Origin: Bacteroidales bacterium UBA6360 | GTDB lineage: Bacteria > Bacteroidota > Bacteroidia > Bacteroidales > UBA932 | DNA length: 45,244 bases | Assembly: GCA_002440085.1 (NCBI GenBank) | Contig: DJRM01000049.1 | Location: 478 to 45,721, forward strand | Reading direction: 5' to 3' | In this document: in pieces, positions 23,121 through 31,730 of the stretch | Position numbering within the stretch: position 1 is the first letter of the stretch | Layout of the letters: each line of letters opens with the position of its first letter | Translations under genes and position numbers: made by a program | Notes under the pieces: model-generated | The model's database searches: none | Told to the model about the DNA's origin: nothing | The model's input: only the letters and a program-made list of their open reading frames with translations

Positions 23121-26100
23121 TCAGTCAAGTGTTATAAGCTTGTGAGTGAACCTGCCGTGCGTAGTCTTCCAGTCCATGACTGTCTTGACGTCGTATGGAC
23201 CTTCTCCGCCGTTGCTGTATTGTATGTTTATCGTGCTGCAGTTCGTGAATTTGAACATATACCACTCATTTCCGGAATTTGACGTGTCGAATTCCAAATC
23301 CATGGTAAGTTTTGTTGGCTGTGAGTGCTTCTGATAGTTGTTCGCGCTGCCTATCTTATTGTAGGAATCGAAAAAAGTCGTGTTGTAGATCTTGTCAAGG
23401 GCGGTTCGCACGCCTGTTCCGCTGATGTTGTGGACTCCATAGAGCTCGAATTCCGTTTTGTCGGCAGAAGACGAATGTTCCGCAGTAGGGTAATTTTCTA
23501 CAGACTTGCCCCAAGTCCCGTTCGGATATGTCTTGCAATAGCCCTCACAATGGAAATTGCTCCTGATCTGCACGTTCTTGATGTTTTTGCTTACTTTCAT
23601 CCCGATGTACGGGTCTTCTCCATCTCCTGTGTTCATGCTGAGCTGCACTTTACAAGCGCGTTTTTTCATGATGTCGGCAATATTGCGTGGCGTGACATAC
23701 GGGTAGTCACGAAATAAATGGTCGCCTGCGTCTTCTGGATAGTTGTTGGAATAAAGGACTGTTGAACCATAGCCATAGTCGTGTATATAGGTGTAGCCGC
23801 TCGCCGTGCTGGTGCGGTCTATGTACAGACTGTCAGCGAAAGAATAGTCAAGTGCTGAGTTGTTGTTCCCGTCCGTGAAATCAACCATGCCTGTTACGTT
23901 GCTCAGATTGAGCCCGTAATATGCCGGATAGTTATTCACGGTGTAACCATAGTGATCAGAGCTATATTGTGTCTCAGCCTTCTCGGTCACGTGCATGAGA
24001 TCCTCGATATAGTCGCGAATTCCGATAATTGTCGTGCCGTCTTCCGCCATATACCATGTGCTGTGTGTGGTTGATATTAGTTCGTAGGCATGTACATTCG
24101 TTTCAGCCCATATCATGTACATGCTTGATGGGAGATATATGCCGGCAGGACAATTGTAGAAATAGATCGCGGTATTTTCCGGCACTTCCATTAAGGCCGC
24201 CGTTTCACGGCCGTTGACCCTTGCAAGGGCGAGATAGTTGAAACAGAACGGCATGTTGGACGGATTCGTCACAACCATGAAATGTTTCTCCTTTATTCCA
24301 TATTTCGATGCGATTTCTTTTCCCAAAAACAGCTTGTCGTAAAAGTCAATGTGCAGCGGTATATAGCCAATGTTAAACCCATACACGTTTTCTCCTATTC
24401 CCTGTTCTTTGTCGGAAACTCCGGCTCGGATGGCTCCGTAATGACCTATCATGTCACAGAAGTCGGAACAACCCTCCAACGTCCAGCCGCTGTTGGTGAC
24501 ATGGAGCCCCAACTTACAGTACGGTTGCCCGTTTGTAAACGTTTCATCGTGGTCATAAATGTCGGATAAATATGTTTTCAAACCTCCTTCGTATGCGTAT
24601 GCACCATACCAGTCTTTGGCATTGTCTTCGACCTTAAGGTCAAAGACATCTGATACATAATCAACGAAGTCCTCATCCTCGACCAGAAGGTTCATCCCGT
24701 CAGAGTCGCAGAAATATACGTTTATGACACCGTCGTCTCCGTTTATTATCGCGTCCAGGTAGTCTCCCGGGTCCTCTGGGTATTCTGCATTTTCGGCCAG
24801 CGAATATACTATGACGGGAGGATTTACATAGATGCCGTCGTCGATGACAGACACCATGTAGCCATCGCTGTCCCATATCCATAGTTCTCCAAACCCCCGT
24901 GTGACACATGTCCCTCGAAGCAGTATGCTGCCATCCTCGTCCGTGCCGGTAATCTCGATGTCAATCGGGCTCTCATAGCCATAAGGGTCTATGCATTCTA
25001 TGCGGCAGTTACGTAACATCTCGTCCACATCATTGCCGAAATAGGCGATTAGGGAAGGGTCTATGTCTGTTATCCTGCCGAGAAACACTTCTCCTACGTA
25101 GAGGTTTTCCTGGCTGTGTCTGCCTTTGGTAATTTCAAGTGTAGCAAGGTAGTTGTTGAATCTCCACTTTCGGTCTATTCTCCAGCTGATTTCCCTTAGT
25201 CCTGTCTTTGTTCCGGAAATCGTAATTCTGTAGACGGAGTTGCGTTCAAGGTCGAAGTTTCCGGTAGTGTCGGAGCCAAGGTAAATTTTGTATGTGAGAG
25301 AACCGGTCAGAAGCCCGTCTCCGCCAAAGGTACAGCTTACTTCGATGTATGTGGGTCCCTTGATGTTGCCAAATTCTTCAGGAACTTTTTTCTTCTGATC
25401 CGTGTTGTCAGGCAATAGGTCTCCCCAGCAGTTCTCGAAAGCATAGAACGACACCTCTCCTCCAGAATTAAGAATCTGCAGGTCTTCCTCTGAACTGAAG
25501 TCTCCGTCAGCAACATTCGTTTCCGCTGCCCGGTATCCACCGGTGAATGGGGTCATGCTGGTGGCAGCGTCCCTCAGCCTTACTCCTGTCACCCTTATTC
25601 CGGAAGTTTCAAGTGCCTTGTCCGGTGCGAATGCCAGGCTAATCCGGCTCACGAGGTGTTCGAGATCAATGACAGGTTGCGTTCCTGAGCTCCTGACGAT
25701 GAAGTCCCTGACGCATCCGGCCATTGGCAAGCCGTGTTTCTCTTCATTATCTCCCGGAAGTCTTACGGTCATCCTTGCCATGCTGCTTTCATCCATTCTC
25801 CAGCTTTCGCTTCCAAGGCCCAGCTTGTCCCCGCAGTTTGCTACGGCATAGAATGAATATGTCCCGCCGCATATAAGAGAGAGCCTGATATCGCCTGATA
25901 CCGTCTCTAAAAATTTATGCTGAACACATGTTCCATCCCGCCAGACAAAGATGTGCAGATTGTCAATGTCATCGCCGCCGAACATCGCTGAACGGGTTTG
26001 TGCATCATTCATCCCGCTTCTGCTTCTAAGTCTCAGGCCTACCTCAATGGTCTTTTCTTCCTCAGTCGCGGGCGACACATCAAAGTCGGTCTTGAGGCAT

Positions 26101-26171
26101 CCGCCACATGCTTGAATTACAGACAAGAAAATCAGTGTCTTGCCGAGTGCCGATAATCCTTTCATCTTCAA
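23121..26171 (-). CDS. Large DUF4906-type fimbrial lipoprotein (1016 aa)
   Basis: N-terminal signal ending in SVIQACGGC, where Cys22 or Cys25 would be lipidated. Residues about 30-345 follow the DUF4906 pattern seen in Bacteroidales fimbria clusters: an immunoglobulin-like N-domain with a GLPMAGCVRDF block, FYAFENCWGDLLP, then YKIYLGSDTTGNFDLERNSV and YRITISGTKTGLREISWRID. The remaining approximately 670 residues are extended, rich in Tyr, Asp, Gly and Asn, with several cysteines, and have no family I recognise. The start overlaps the upstream gene by 4 bp (ATGA). A tip adhesin-like role is plausible from size and position but inferred. Confidence 0.78.
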   Translation of the reverse strand: MKMKGLSALGKTLIFLSVIQACGGCLKTDFDVSPATEEEKTIEVGLRLRSRSGMNDAQTRSAMFGGDDIDNLHIFVWRDGTCVQHKFLETVSGDIRLSLICGGTYSFYAVANCGDKLGLGSESWRMDESSMARMTVRLPGDNEEKHGLPMAGCVRDFIVRSSGTQPVIDLEHLVSRISLAFAPDKALETSGIRVTGVRLRDAATSMTPFTGGYRAAETNVADGDFSSEEDLQILNSGGEVSFYAFENCWGDLLPDNTDQKKKVPEEFGNIKGPTYIEVSCTFGGDGLLTGSLTYKIYLGSDTTGNFDLERNSVYRITISGTKTGLREISWRIDRKWRFNNYLATLEITKGRHSQENLYVGEVFLGRITDIDPSLIAYFGNDVDEMLRNCRIECIDPYGYESPIDIEITGTDEDGSILLRGTCVTRGFGELWIWDSDGYMVSVIDDGIYVNPPVIVYSLAENAEYPEDPGDYLDAIINGDDGVINVYFCDSDGMNLLVEDEDFVDYVSDVFDLKVEDNAKDWYGAYAYEGGLKTYLSDIYDHDETFTNGQPYCKLGLHVTNSGWTLEGCSDFCDMIGHYGAIRAGVSDKEQGIGENVYGFNIGYIPLHIDFYDKLFLGKEIASKYGIKEKHFMVVTNPSNMPFCFNYLALARVNGRETAALMEVPENTAIYFYNCPAGIYLPSSMYMIWAETNVHAYELISTTHSTWYMAEDGTTIIGIRDYIEDLMHVTEKAETQYSSDHYGYTVNNYPAYYGLNLSNVTGMVDFTDGNNNSALDYSFADSLYIDRTSTASGYTYIHDYGYGSTVLYSNNYPEDAGDHLFRDYPYVTPRNIADIMKKRACKVQLSMNTGDGEDPYIGMKVSKNIKNVQIRSNFHCEGYCKTYPNGTWGKSVENYPTAEHSSSADKTEFELYGVHNISGTGVRTALDKIYNTTFFDSYNKIGSANNYQKHSQPTKLTMDLEFDTSNSGNEWYMFKFTNCSTINIQYSNGGEGPYDVKTVMDWKTTHGRFTHKLITLD

Positions 26172-27436
26172 TCCTCCCTTACATGAATGTATAGTAGACC
26201 GGCCTGATTTACGGGTTCCCCCGCTTTCATATAAATCATCCCGGTTCCAAGCCCCTTTATGGTCAGAGTTACACCATGTCCGTCACTATCAATGACATAG
26301 TCATAGATCCCCCTTGCCCTATCCTCCTCCAACTCCTCGGTGCCTACGTAAAATTCGGCTCCGGGTGGCGAAAATGTGCATCCTACGTGAATGACATCGC
26401 CTATGCTTGCCTCCATATAGCCTTCCGGATCCATCCTGAAGCTTGTTGCGCCGGACAATGACGACTTGTCAACCCTCCACCCGTTGTCTCCGAGTCCGTC
26501 CCTTTCCGGAGTGACAGTTATATGGTAGACGCAGTTACGCTCCACGTTCAGGTCACGAAGGGATTCCCCGAGGTAAAATCTGTATCGCAGGTAGTCTCCA
26601 TCGCTGAAATGCGTTGCGGAACTGTATTCGAGTTCAATCTCAATGTAAGAGCTGACTTCAGCCAAGTGCTCCGATTCCCTGAATATCTTCTCGGAGTCTT
26701 TTTCTATGTCTTTCGGGAACAGTCCCTGAAGATTCTCAAGCATATAAAGGCTTACTTCCCCGCTTTTCCCGTTTTCAAGACCATGATTTAGGACATTGCA
26801 CTCTTCGTTGTCCCGGCTGAACCCGATGTTAAAGCATTCGTCCCGAGCGTTAACCTTTGAGTCAGTGAATGCGCGGCATTTTTTCGGGCAGTTGCCTATG
26901 CTGATGCTGTGGACATTTATCGTAACGTCCTTGTCAAGACGGCTCCGGTCTATGCTCAGCCTTATGGCCGCCATAAGACGCTTCAACTGTATGCGGATTC
27001 CTTTTCCTGCCCTGACGCCGTGCACGCATCCGCACAGCGGCATACCTGTGGAATAGTCATCCGGGTATGCCAAGTGGAACTCAAGTGCCTTCAGTTCTTC
27101 TATGGAGCTGATGTCCAGCCGATAACCGAAATTGGCGCAGACATAGATGTCATAATCCCTGCCTTGGACTAACGGCAGCGAACATTTGTTCCCGCTTATA
27201 TATTCGGCGCGTTCCATGAATCCATCTGTGGAAAACACGAATATGTTTGCATCCCTGACAGTGTCTTCGTCCGGATCCGATGCTTTTGTGACCATTGTTC
27301 CGGAACTGAGACTTATGTCAGTGGGCACACGGCTGTCATCAATGCGTGCCGTGCACCCGCTGACTCCCAATAAACACAAAATGGTAGTTATAAAAAAGGC
27401 TAAAATGCCACGTTGTAGTTTTCTTTCTCGTCCCAT
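26168..27436 (-). CDS. DUF4906-type fimbrial lipoprotein (422 aa)
   Basis: The signal peptide RGILAFFITTILCLLGVSGC ends in a good lipobox (VSGC). The mature chain starts with TARIDDSRVPTDISLSSG and then follows the same plan as residues 30-345 of the next gene: GMPLCGCVHGVRAG, SLYMLENLQGLFPKDIE, YRFYLGESLRDLNVERNCV, YHITVTPERDGLGDNGWRVD. A short C-terminal beta domain follows. It is thus a shorter paralogue of the 1016-aa protein. Its start lies 37 bp inside the end of the upstream fimbrillin-like gene, and it overlaps the downstream gene by 4 bp. It is probably a minor or anchoring subunit of a surface fibre. Confidence 0.78.
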   Translation of the reverse strand: MGRERKLQRGILAFFITTILCLLGVSGCTARIDDSRVPTDISLSSGTMVTKASDPDEDTVRDANIFVFSTDGFMERAEYISGNKCSLPLVQGRDYDIYVCANFGYRLDISSIEELKALEFHLAYPDDYSTGMPLCGCVHGVRAGKGIRIQLKRLMAAIRLSIDRSRLDKDVTINVHSISIGNCPKKCRAFTDSKVNARDECFNIGFSRDNEECNVLNHGLENGKSGEVSLYMLENLQGLFPKDIEKDSEKIFRESEHLAEVSSYIEIELEYSSATHFSDGDYLRYRFYLGESLRDLNVERNCVYHITVTPERDGLGDNGWRVDKSSLSGATSFRMDPEGYMEASIGDVIHVGCTFSPPGAEFYVGTEELEEDRARGIYDYVIDSDGHGVTLTIKGLGTGMIYMKAGEPVNQAGLLYIHVRED

Positions 27437-28467
27437 TTCTCTATCTCCATTGTAACTTCGTCATTTTCAAGCTCTATCGCCGTGTCTGGGTCTTCGGTTC
27501 CTGTCCGCCTTAGCCGCACCTTCAGGGTGTAGCAGTCGTCGGAATATATCCCTCTGTCTTTGAGAGAGTTGAGGTTGATAGGCCAATACCAGGTCTTTCC
27601 ACGAATCTTTCCCTCAATAACAATCCTTGTGAACGGCCGTCCGAAACTCTCCACCTGATAACCATTAGGATAACAGTATAGCATCGCGTCGAGCCTTTCC
27701 GGTTCCGGCCCTACCGGCCGACCTATTTCACGACAGACAATTGTCGGAAACCGGAATCTGTTCATGTCGCCCTCTTCGAGTCTCCCGTTGTTTATGAACC
27801 GTTTCCCGACATCGATGTCTCCTATAATGCTGCATTCCGCGTTGACGTTTGTAAGATAGACTTTGATGTCTTCGAGTTTTTCCCATGAGTATGATGTTCC
27901 GCTGAAGTCGCAGCTGAGTTCCTTAAGGCATATCCGGGCCATGAGGGGCTTCAGCGTGATTTCACAGCCTTCACCGGCATCTGTTTCTACCATTCCGACC
28001 ATGACCGGCATGTCTTCGGTCTCGTTCTCAAGATGACTGCATACTCCTGACAGCTGTTTAAGGGAGAGTACGTTTTCCCATTCAGGGAAGCCCTCGGGCG
28101 CGTTACATATCACGACGACTGTCTTGGCACCGGTTCCCGACGATACGGGCAGTTCCGAAAGTGAACCGTCGAAGTGCATGTATGAATCCAGACGTCCGAA
28201 CCTGTCGGCATTGTAGACAAGGACGTCATATCCGTTTCTTCCGTGCATTGAGTTCGCGGTGTTGCGTATCTTTACGGTGGTGACGTCTTTTTTTCCCGTT
28301 ACGAACATTTCCGGCGCCGGAGCGGCAATCCTTGAACATGAAAAGAAATGGGCCGGCAAGCAAGTGAGGGAAAGCAGTGCCAAAAAGGGATAGATAACCC
28401 TATGATATTGACCAGTTATTGTCCGGCCCGTGATGGAATAGTGTTGTATGGTGTCTGTCATTTTCAT
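27400..28467 (-). CDS. Fimbrillin-family lipoprotein
   Basis: The 355-aa protein has an unusual, long, hydrophilic n-region (about 27 residues), then IYPFLALLSLTCLPAHFFSC with a lipobox FFSC. The mature part has the two-domain look of FimB/Mfa2-like fimbrillins: DVLVYNADRFGRLDSYMHF, KTVVVICNAPEGF, LKPLMARICLKEL, LYCYPNGYQ, RIVIEGKIRGKTWYWPINL, and a terminal strand EIEKWDEKENYNVAF. In this superfamily the protein is exported as a lipoprotein and then polymerises or anchors fibres. It is the first gene of the operon, about 27 nt downstream of a -7 box. An ATG at 28461 is an alternative start. Confidence 0.75.
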   Translation of the reverse strand: MKMTDTIQHYSITGRTITGQYHRVIYPFLALLSLTCLPAHFFSCSRIAAPAPEMFVTGKKDVTTVKIRNTANSMHGRNGYDVLVYNADRFGRLDSYMHFDGSLSELPVSSGTGAKTVVVICNAPEGFPEWENVLSLKQLSGVCSHLENETEDMPVMVGMVETDAGEGCEITLKPLMARICLKELSCDFSGTSYSWEKLEDIKVYLTNVNAECSIIGDIDVGKRFINNGRLEEGDMNRFRFPTIVCREIGRPVGPEPERLDAMLYCYPNGYQVESFGRPFTRIVIEGKIRGKTWYWPINLNSLKDRGIYSDDCYTLKVRLRRTGTEDPDTAIELENDEVTMEIEKWDEKENYNVAF

Positions 28468-28493
28468 CTGTCTGTCGGTTTTGTTTGACGTGG

Positions 28494-28658
28494 CAAATCT
28501 ATGACGGACTTTTCGAATGATTGCAGAACTTAAAAAAAGAAATGTGAGATTTTTCTTTTTTTATAGATTCGCAAAATTTTTTTTGACGTCAGTATGTAAA
28601 TAATCGCGATAATTTATCTTTTTTACGATGTTATTGCCGGAAAATAAATGTATCTTTG
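28494..28658. promoter_or_regulatory. Divergent promoters of the fimbria-like operon (-) and the DUF47 gene (+)
   Basis: Minus: TAGATTTG (28501-28494) matches -7; upstream are a T-tract and GACGTCA (28584-28590). Plus: TATCTTTG (28651-28658) matches -7, leaving a leader of only about 8 nt before the ATG at 28672. The -33 elements are weak. The 200-bp gap is strongly A/T-rich and contains no other gene. Confidence 0.5.
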
Positions 28659-28671
28659 GGCCTTACAATAA

Positions 28672-29328
28672 ATGGCAATGATATTTTTCAGACGTTTTTT
28701 TGCAAAGAAGAGGAAGTATATGCCTCTGTTTATGAAACAGGCCGAGTATATCAAGGCTGCTTCTTCCATCCTTGTGCGCATGATGCAGACAACTGACAAG
28801 GACGAGTGGTTCAATTGCGAGAACATGATAAAGACATACGAGGTGCAGGCTGACGCGCTTCTCACCGAGATATACGAGGACCTCTACGGACAGCTTATCG
28901 TGCCGGTGAGCAGGACGGATCTTCAGGCAGTGGCGATGTCGGTGGATGACTTCATAGATAAGATAAATTCGTCGGCCAAATCCATTCTTCTTTATTTTCC
29001 GAAGAGGATTGATTCCCAGATTGAAGACATGGCGACCTACATCATGTCGAGTGCCGATGCCCTTGGGGACATGATTCAGTATCTGAACAATTTCAAGGAT
29101 AATTTCTCTCAGATAATCAGCCAGTGCGATCGGATTACGGAACTTGAGCATGCGGCGGACGAAACTTATGAGGAATATGTGGGATATATCTTCCAGAACG
29201 AGACCGATCCGATTGAACTTATGAAATACAAGAATATAGCAGAGGCACTTGAGGAAACTTCGGATACGGCGAAACGCATCTCGGACAATGTCCGCATGGT
29301 TCTTCTGAAGTATATGGAAAAACATTAG
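28672..29328 (+). CDS. DUF47 family protein (PhoU-like)
   Basis: A 218-aa, all-helical cytosolic protein. Family marks include FFRRFFAKKRKYMPLFMKQA, LLTEIYEDLYGQLIVPVSRT with the metal-binding-like DLQAVAMSVDDFIDKI, and near the end ALEETSDTAKRISDNVRMV. DUF47 proteins resemble PhoU and usually sit next to a low-affinity phosphate transporter (PiT), tuning phosphate uptake. Here no transporter gene is adjacent; the next gene, 18 bp on, encodes a glycosyltransferase. The start is the ATG at 28672; an ATG at 28678 is also possible. Confidence 0.92.
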   Translation: MAMIFFRRFFAKKRKYMPLFMKQAEYIKAASSILVRMMQTTDKDEWFNCENMIKTYEVQADALLTEIYEDLYGQLIVPVSRTDLQAVAMSVDDFIDKINSSAKSILLYFPKRIDSQIEDMATYIMSSADALGDMIQYLNNFKDNFSQIISQCDRITELEHAADETYEEYVGYIFQNETDPIELMKYKNIAEALEETSDTAKRISDNVRMVLLKYMEKH

Positions 29329-29346
29329 AGCCCTGTTGGCGAACTT

Positions 29347-30213
29347 ATGGCAACGGAAAGAAAGAAGATTTGCGCGGTGACGATGGTAAGGAACGATGAT
29401 TTCTACCTTCGGCGCTGGGTCGAGTACTATGGACGTGAGCTCGGGAAGGAGAATTTGTATATCTTTTTTGATGGAACGGATCAGGAGATTGCCGATTTTT
29501 GTGAGGGGACTAATGTGACGGCCGTGGAGAAAATCCCGGGTCAGGTGGTCGCGGCGGAAAAAGGACGTTTAGACCTGCTTTCGGAAACCGCTGCCGGACT
29601 GCTGAAGAAGTACGACCTCGTTATTGGCACAGATGCCGACGAGTTTCTTGTCGTTGACCCGAATCAGGGGCTTTCTTTGGCCGATTATCTTTCGGGGCAG
29701 AAGATTGATGTATGTTTGTCGGGGCTTGGAATTGACATGGGACAGTTTCTCGGCAAGAAGGGCGATCCACGAGCGCCTGAAGGCGACATTGACGACAGCA
29801 TGACTTTTTTGAGCCAACGTCATTACGGACTTCTCGGCACCCGTTACACCAAGCCGTCGGTCATTGCCACTCCGGTCCGTTGGGGCAGAGGCTTTCACCG
29901 CGTAAAAGGACACAACTTCCACATTGGCAGGGACTTGTTTCTTTTTCATTTCGGCTATTTCGACATGGCCCGCATTCAAGCGCGTTTTGCGGACAAGGAC
30001 CGTGCGGCGGCAGGCTGGACCAGGCATCTTGCCAAGCGCTCCCGCACAATCCGTGTCGTCACGGAAAAACCGGCCCGCGACTTCGACAAGTGGACAGCCG
30101 TCGCCAGGCGCATCCAGACTTTCGTCCGCCCGCCATACGCCTGGAACAAGCCCGCGATGTTCAATCTCGACATTGTCGTCCGCATCCCTGACCGCTTCGG
30201 CAAGATCATTTGA
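29347..30213 (+). CDS. Glycosyltransferase, GT2-like (Glyco_tranf_2_4 type)
   Basis: The 288-aa protein starts KKICAVTMVRNDDFYLRRWV, followed by GRELGKENLYIFFDGTDQE and the DXD-type GTDADEFLVVDP (about residues 94-105). HNFHIGRDLFLFHFGYFDMA lies in the acceptor/catalytic part. This is the set seen in the Glyco_tranf_2_4 (DUF23-like) group, which acts on surface glycans. It follows DUF47 by 18 bp, so the two are likely co-transcribed although no functional link is known. A strong terminator follows. Substrate unknown. Confidence 0.85.
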   Translation: MATERKKICAVTMVRNDDFYLRRWVEYYGRELGKENLYIFFDGTDQEIADFCEGTNVTAVEKIPGQVVAAEKGRLDLLSETAAGLLKKYDLVIGTDADEFLVVDPNQGLSLADYLSGQKIDVCLSGLGIDMGQFLGKKGDPRAPEGDIDDSMTFLSQRHYGLLGTRYTKPSVIATPVRWGRGFHRVKGHNFHIGRDLFLFHFGYFDMARIQARFADKDRAAAGWTRHLAKRSRTIRVVTEKPARDFDKWTAVARRIQTFVRPPYAWNKPAMFNLDIVVRIPDRFGKII

Positions 30214-30240
30214 TTTTTTTAGGCAAATCTTTCTTTATAC

Positions 30241-30281
30241 AAAAATCCCGCTCAGATTCAGTTCAGAGCGGGATTTTTTTT
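30241..30281 (+). terminator. Strong intrinsic terminator after the GT2-like gene
   Basis: AAATCCCGCTC pairs perfectly with GAGCGGGATTT (arms about 30243-30253 and 30266-30276) around AGATTCAGTTCA, followed by a T-run. Confidence 0.9.
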
Positions 30282-30310
30282 ATCTGTAATAGTTGCTGAG
30301 AGGAAAAATT

Positions 30311-30418
30311 GCAGAAGTAGTGCGGATGCAAGGCGCGGGGTGAAGAGGAAAACGCAGCAACCTGCTGGTTGTGAGGATTTCATCAGGCCACGCAACGAAG
30401 CAGACGTGCTGCTTCTGC
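30311..30418 (+). repeat. Intergenic structured repeat element, copy B
   Basis: About 108 bp on the plus strand, homologous to copy A in opposite orientation (17233-17334). Outer arms GCAGAAGTAGTGCG (30311-30324) and CGTGCTGCTTCTGC (30405-30418) pair over 14 positions including G-U pairs. The central hairpin is CAACC-TGCT-GGTTG. Between them GAGGAAAAC faces GATTTCATC, pairing 7 of 9. It lies between the terminator above and the 3' end of nqrF. Confidence 0.75.
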
Positions 30419-30428
30419 GGTTTTTCCA

Positions 30429-31715
30429 TTATGCGCCGAAATTATCATATAATATGTTTTCTGGCGGTACTCCAAGCGAGTCAAGCAGCTTGTTCACGCA
30501 GCTGACCATCATAGGAGGACCGCACATGAAGTACTTGATGTCCTCCGGAGCCTCGTGGTCCTTGAGGTAGGTCTCGTACATCACGTTGTGGACAAATCCT
30601 GCCACATACTTTACGCCTGCCGCGTCTGCTGCCGGATCCGGGCGGTCGAGGGCAAGGTGGAAGTGGAAGTTCGGGAACTCCTTCTCAATCTGCGCGAAGT
30701 CATCGAGATAGAATGCTTCGACGAGAGCACGAGCTCCGTAGAAGAAATGAACCTCCTTCTTGGTCTTGAGAGTCTTGAAGAGCTCCATGATGTGGCTGCG
30801 GAGAGGTGCCATTCCGGCACCGCCGCCGACAAAGATATACTCCTGTGAGTCAGGGTCGTTCTTAGGAAGAAGGAACTCTCCGTAAGGACCGCTGATGATC
30901 ACTTTGTCACCAGGCTTGCGCGTGAACACGTAGGATGAGCCGATGCCCGGGTTGACCGGAAGAAGCTTCGGACCCAGTTCACGCGGAACGCTCCTGTCAA
31001 AAGGAGGCGTCGCTATGCGGACGTTGAGCTTTATGATGCCCTTCTCACCGGGATAAGAGGCCATTGAGTATGCGCGAACGGTCGGCGTAGGGTTGGAAGC
31101 ATGGAGGTTGAAGAACCCGTACTTCTCCCAGTCAGCCTTGTACTCGTCCGAAACCGCGATGTCCTTGAAATCCAGCTCGTAGGCAGGGATGTCAATCTGG
31201 ATGTACTCGCCGCTCTTGAACTCAAGATGCTCTCCCTCGGGAAGCTTCACGGTGAATTCCTTGATGAAGGTTGCTACGTTGTCGTTGCTGATTACCTCAC
31301 ACTCGAGCTTCTTGACTGAAAGGGCCGAGTCAGGGATGACAATCTTCATGTCTTCCTTGATCTTAACCTGGCAGCCGAGCCTCCAGTGGTCGTTAATCTG
31401 CTTGCGGTTGAAGAAGCCCACCTCGGTAGGGAGGATTGTTCCGCCGCCCTCAAGCACCCTGCACTTGCACTGACCGCAGTTGCCCTTTCCGCCGCAGGCT
31501 GACGGGAGGAAAATCTTCTCGCCGGCGAGTGTGTGGAGCAGGTCGCTGCCCGGAGTTACGTTGACTTCCTTCTTTCCGTCGTTGATGCTGATCTTGACGG
31601 TTCCCTTAGGAGTCAGCCATGTCTTGATGATGAGGAGGAGAGCCACGAGGATGAGCGTCACGACGGTGAACACCGCCATGGCTCCGAGAATTGTATTTAT
31701 CATTTCATTTCCCAT
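30429..31715 (-). CDS. nqrF: Na+-translocating NADH:quinone reductase subunit F
   Basis: NqrF oxidises NADH and passes electrons through FAD and a 2Fe-2S cluster into the pump. The 428-aa protein has one N-terminal membrane helix (about residues 8-30), then a ferredoxin domain with cluster ligands C74, C80, C83 and C115 (ACGGKGNCGQC and RLGC). An FAD site follows (RAYSMASYPGEKG), then an NADH domain (VGGGAGMAPLRSH, later MCGPPMMVSCVNKLL), ending DNFGA. Length and motifs are canonical. It is the last gene of nqrABCDEF; no obvious T-rich terminator follows before repeat copy B. Confidence 0.98.
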   Translation of the reverse strand: MGNEMINTILGAMAVFTVVTLILVALLLIIKTWLTPKGTVKISINDGKKEVNVTPGSDLLHTLAGEKIFLPSACGGKGNCGQCKCRVLEGGGTILPTEVGFFNRKQINDHWRLGCQVKIKEDMKIVIPDSALSVKKLECEVISNDNVATFIKEFTVKLPEGEHLEFKSGEYIQIDIPAYELDFKDIAVSDEYKADWEKYGFFNLHASNPTPTVRAYSMASYPGEKGIIKLNVRIATPPFDRSVPRELGPKLLPVNPGIGSSYVFTRKPGDKVIISGPYGEFLLPKNDPDSQEYIFVGGGAGMAPLRSHIMELFKTLKTKKEVHFFYGARALVEAFYLDDFAQIEKEFPNFHFHLALDRPDPAADAAGVKYVAGFVHNVMYETYLKDHEAPEDIKYFMCGPPMMVSCVNKLLDSLGVPPENILYDNFGA

Positions 31716-31730
31716 ATACCTTTCCTCCGA

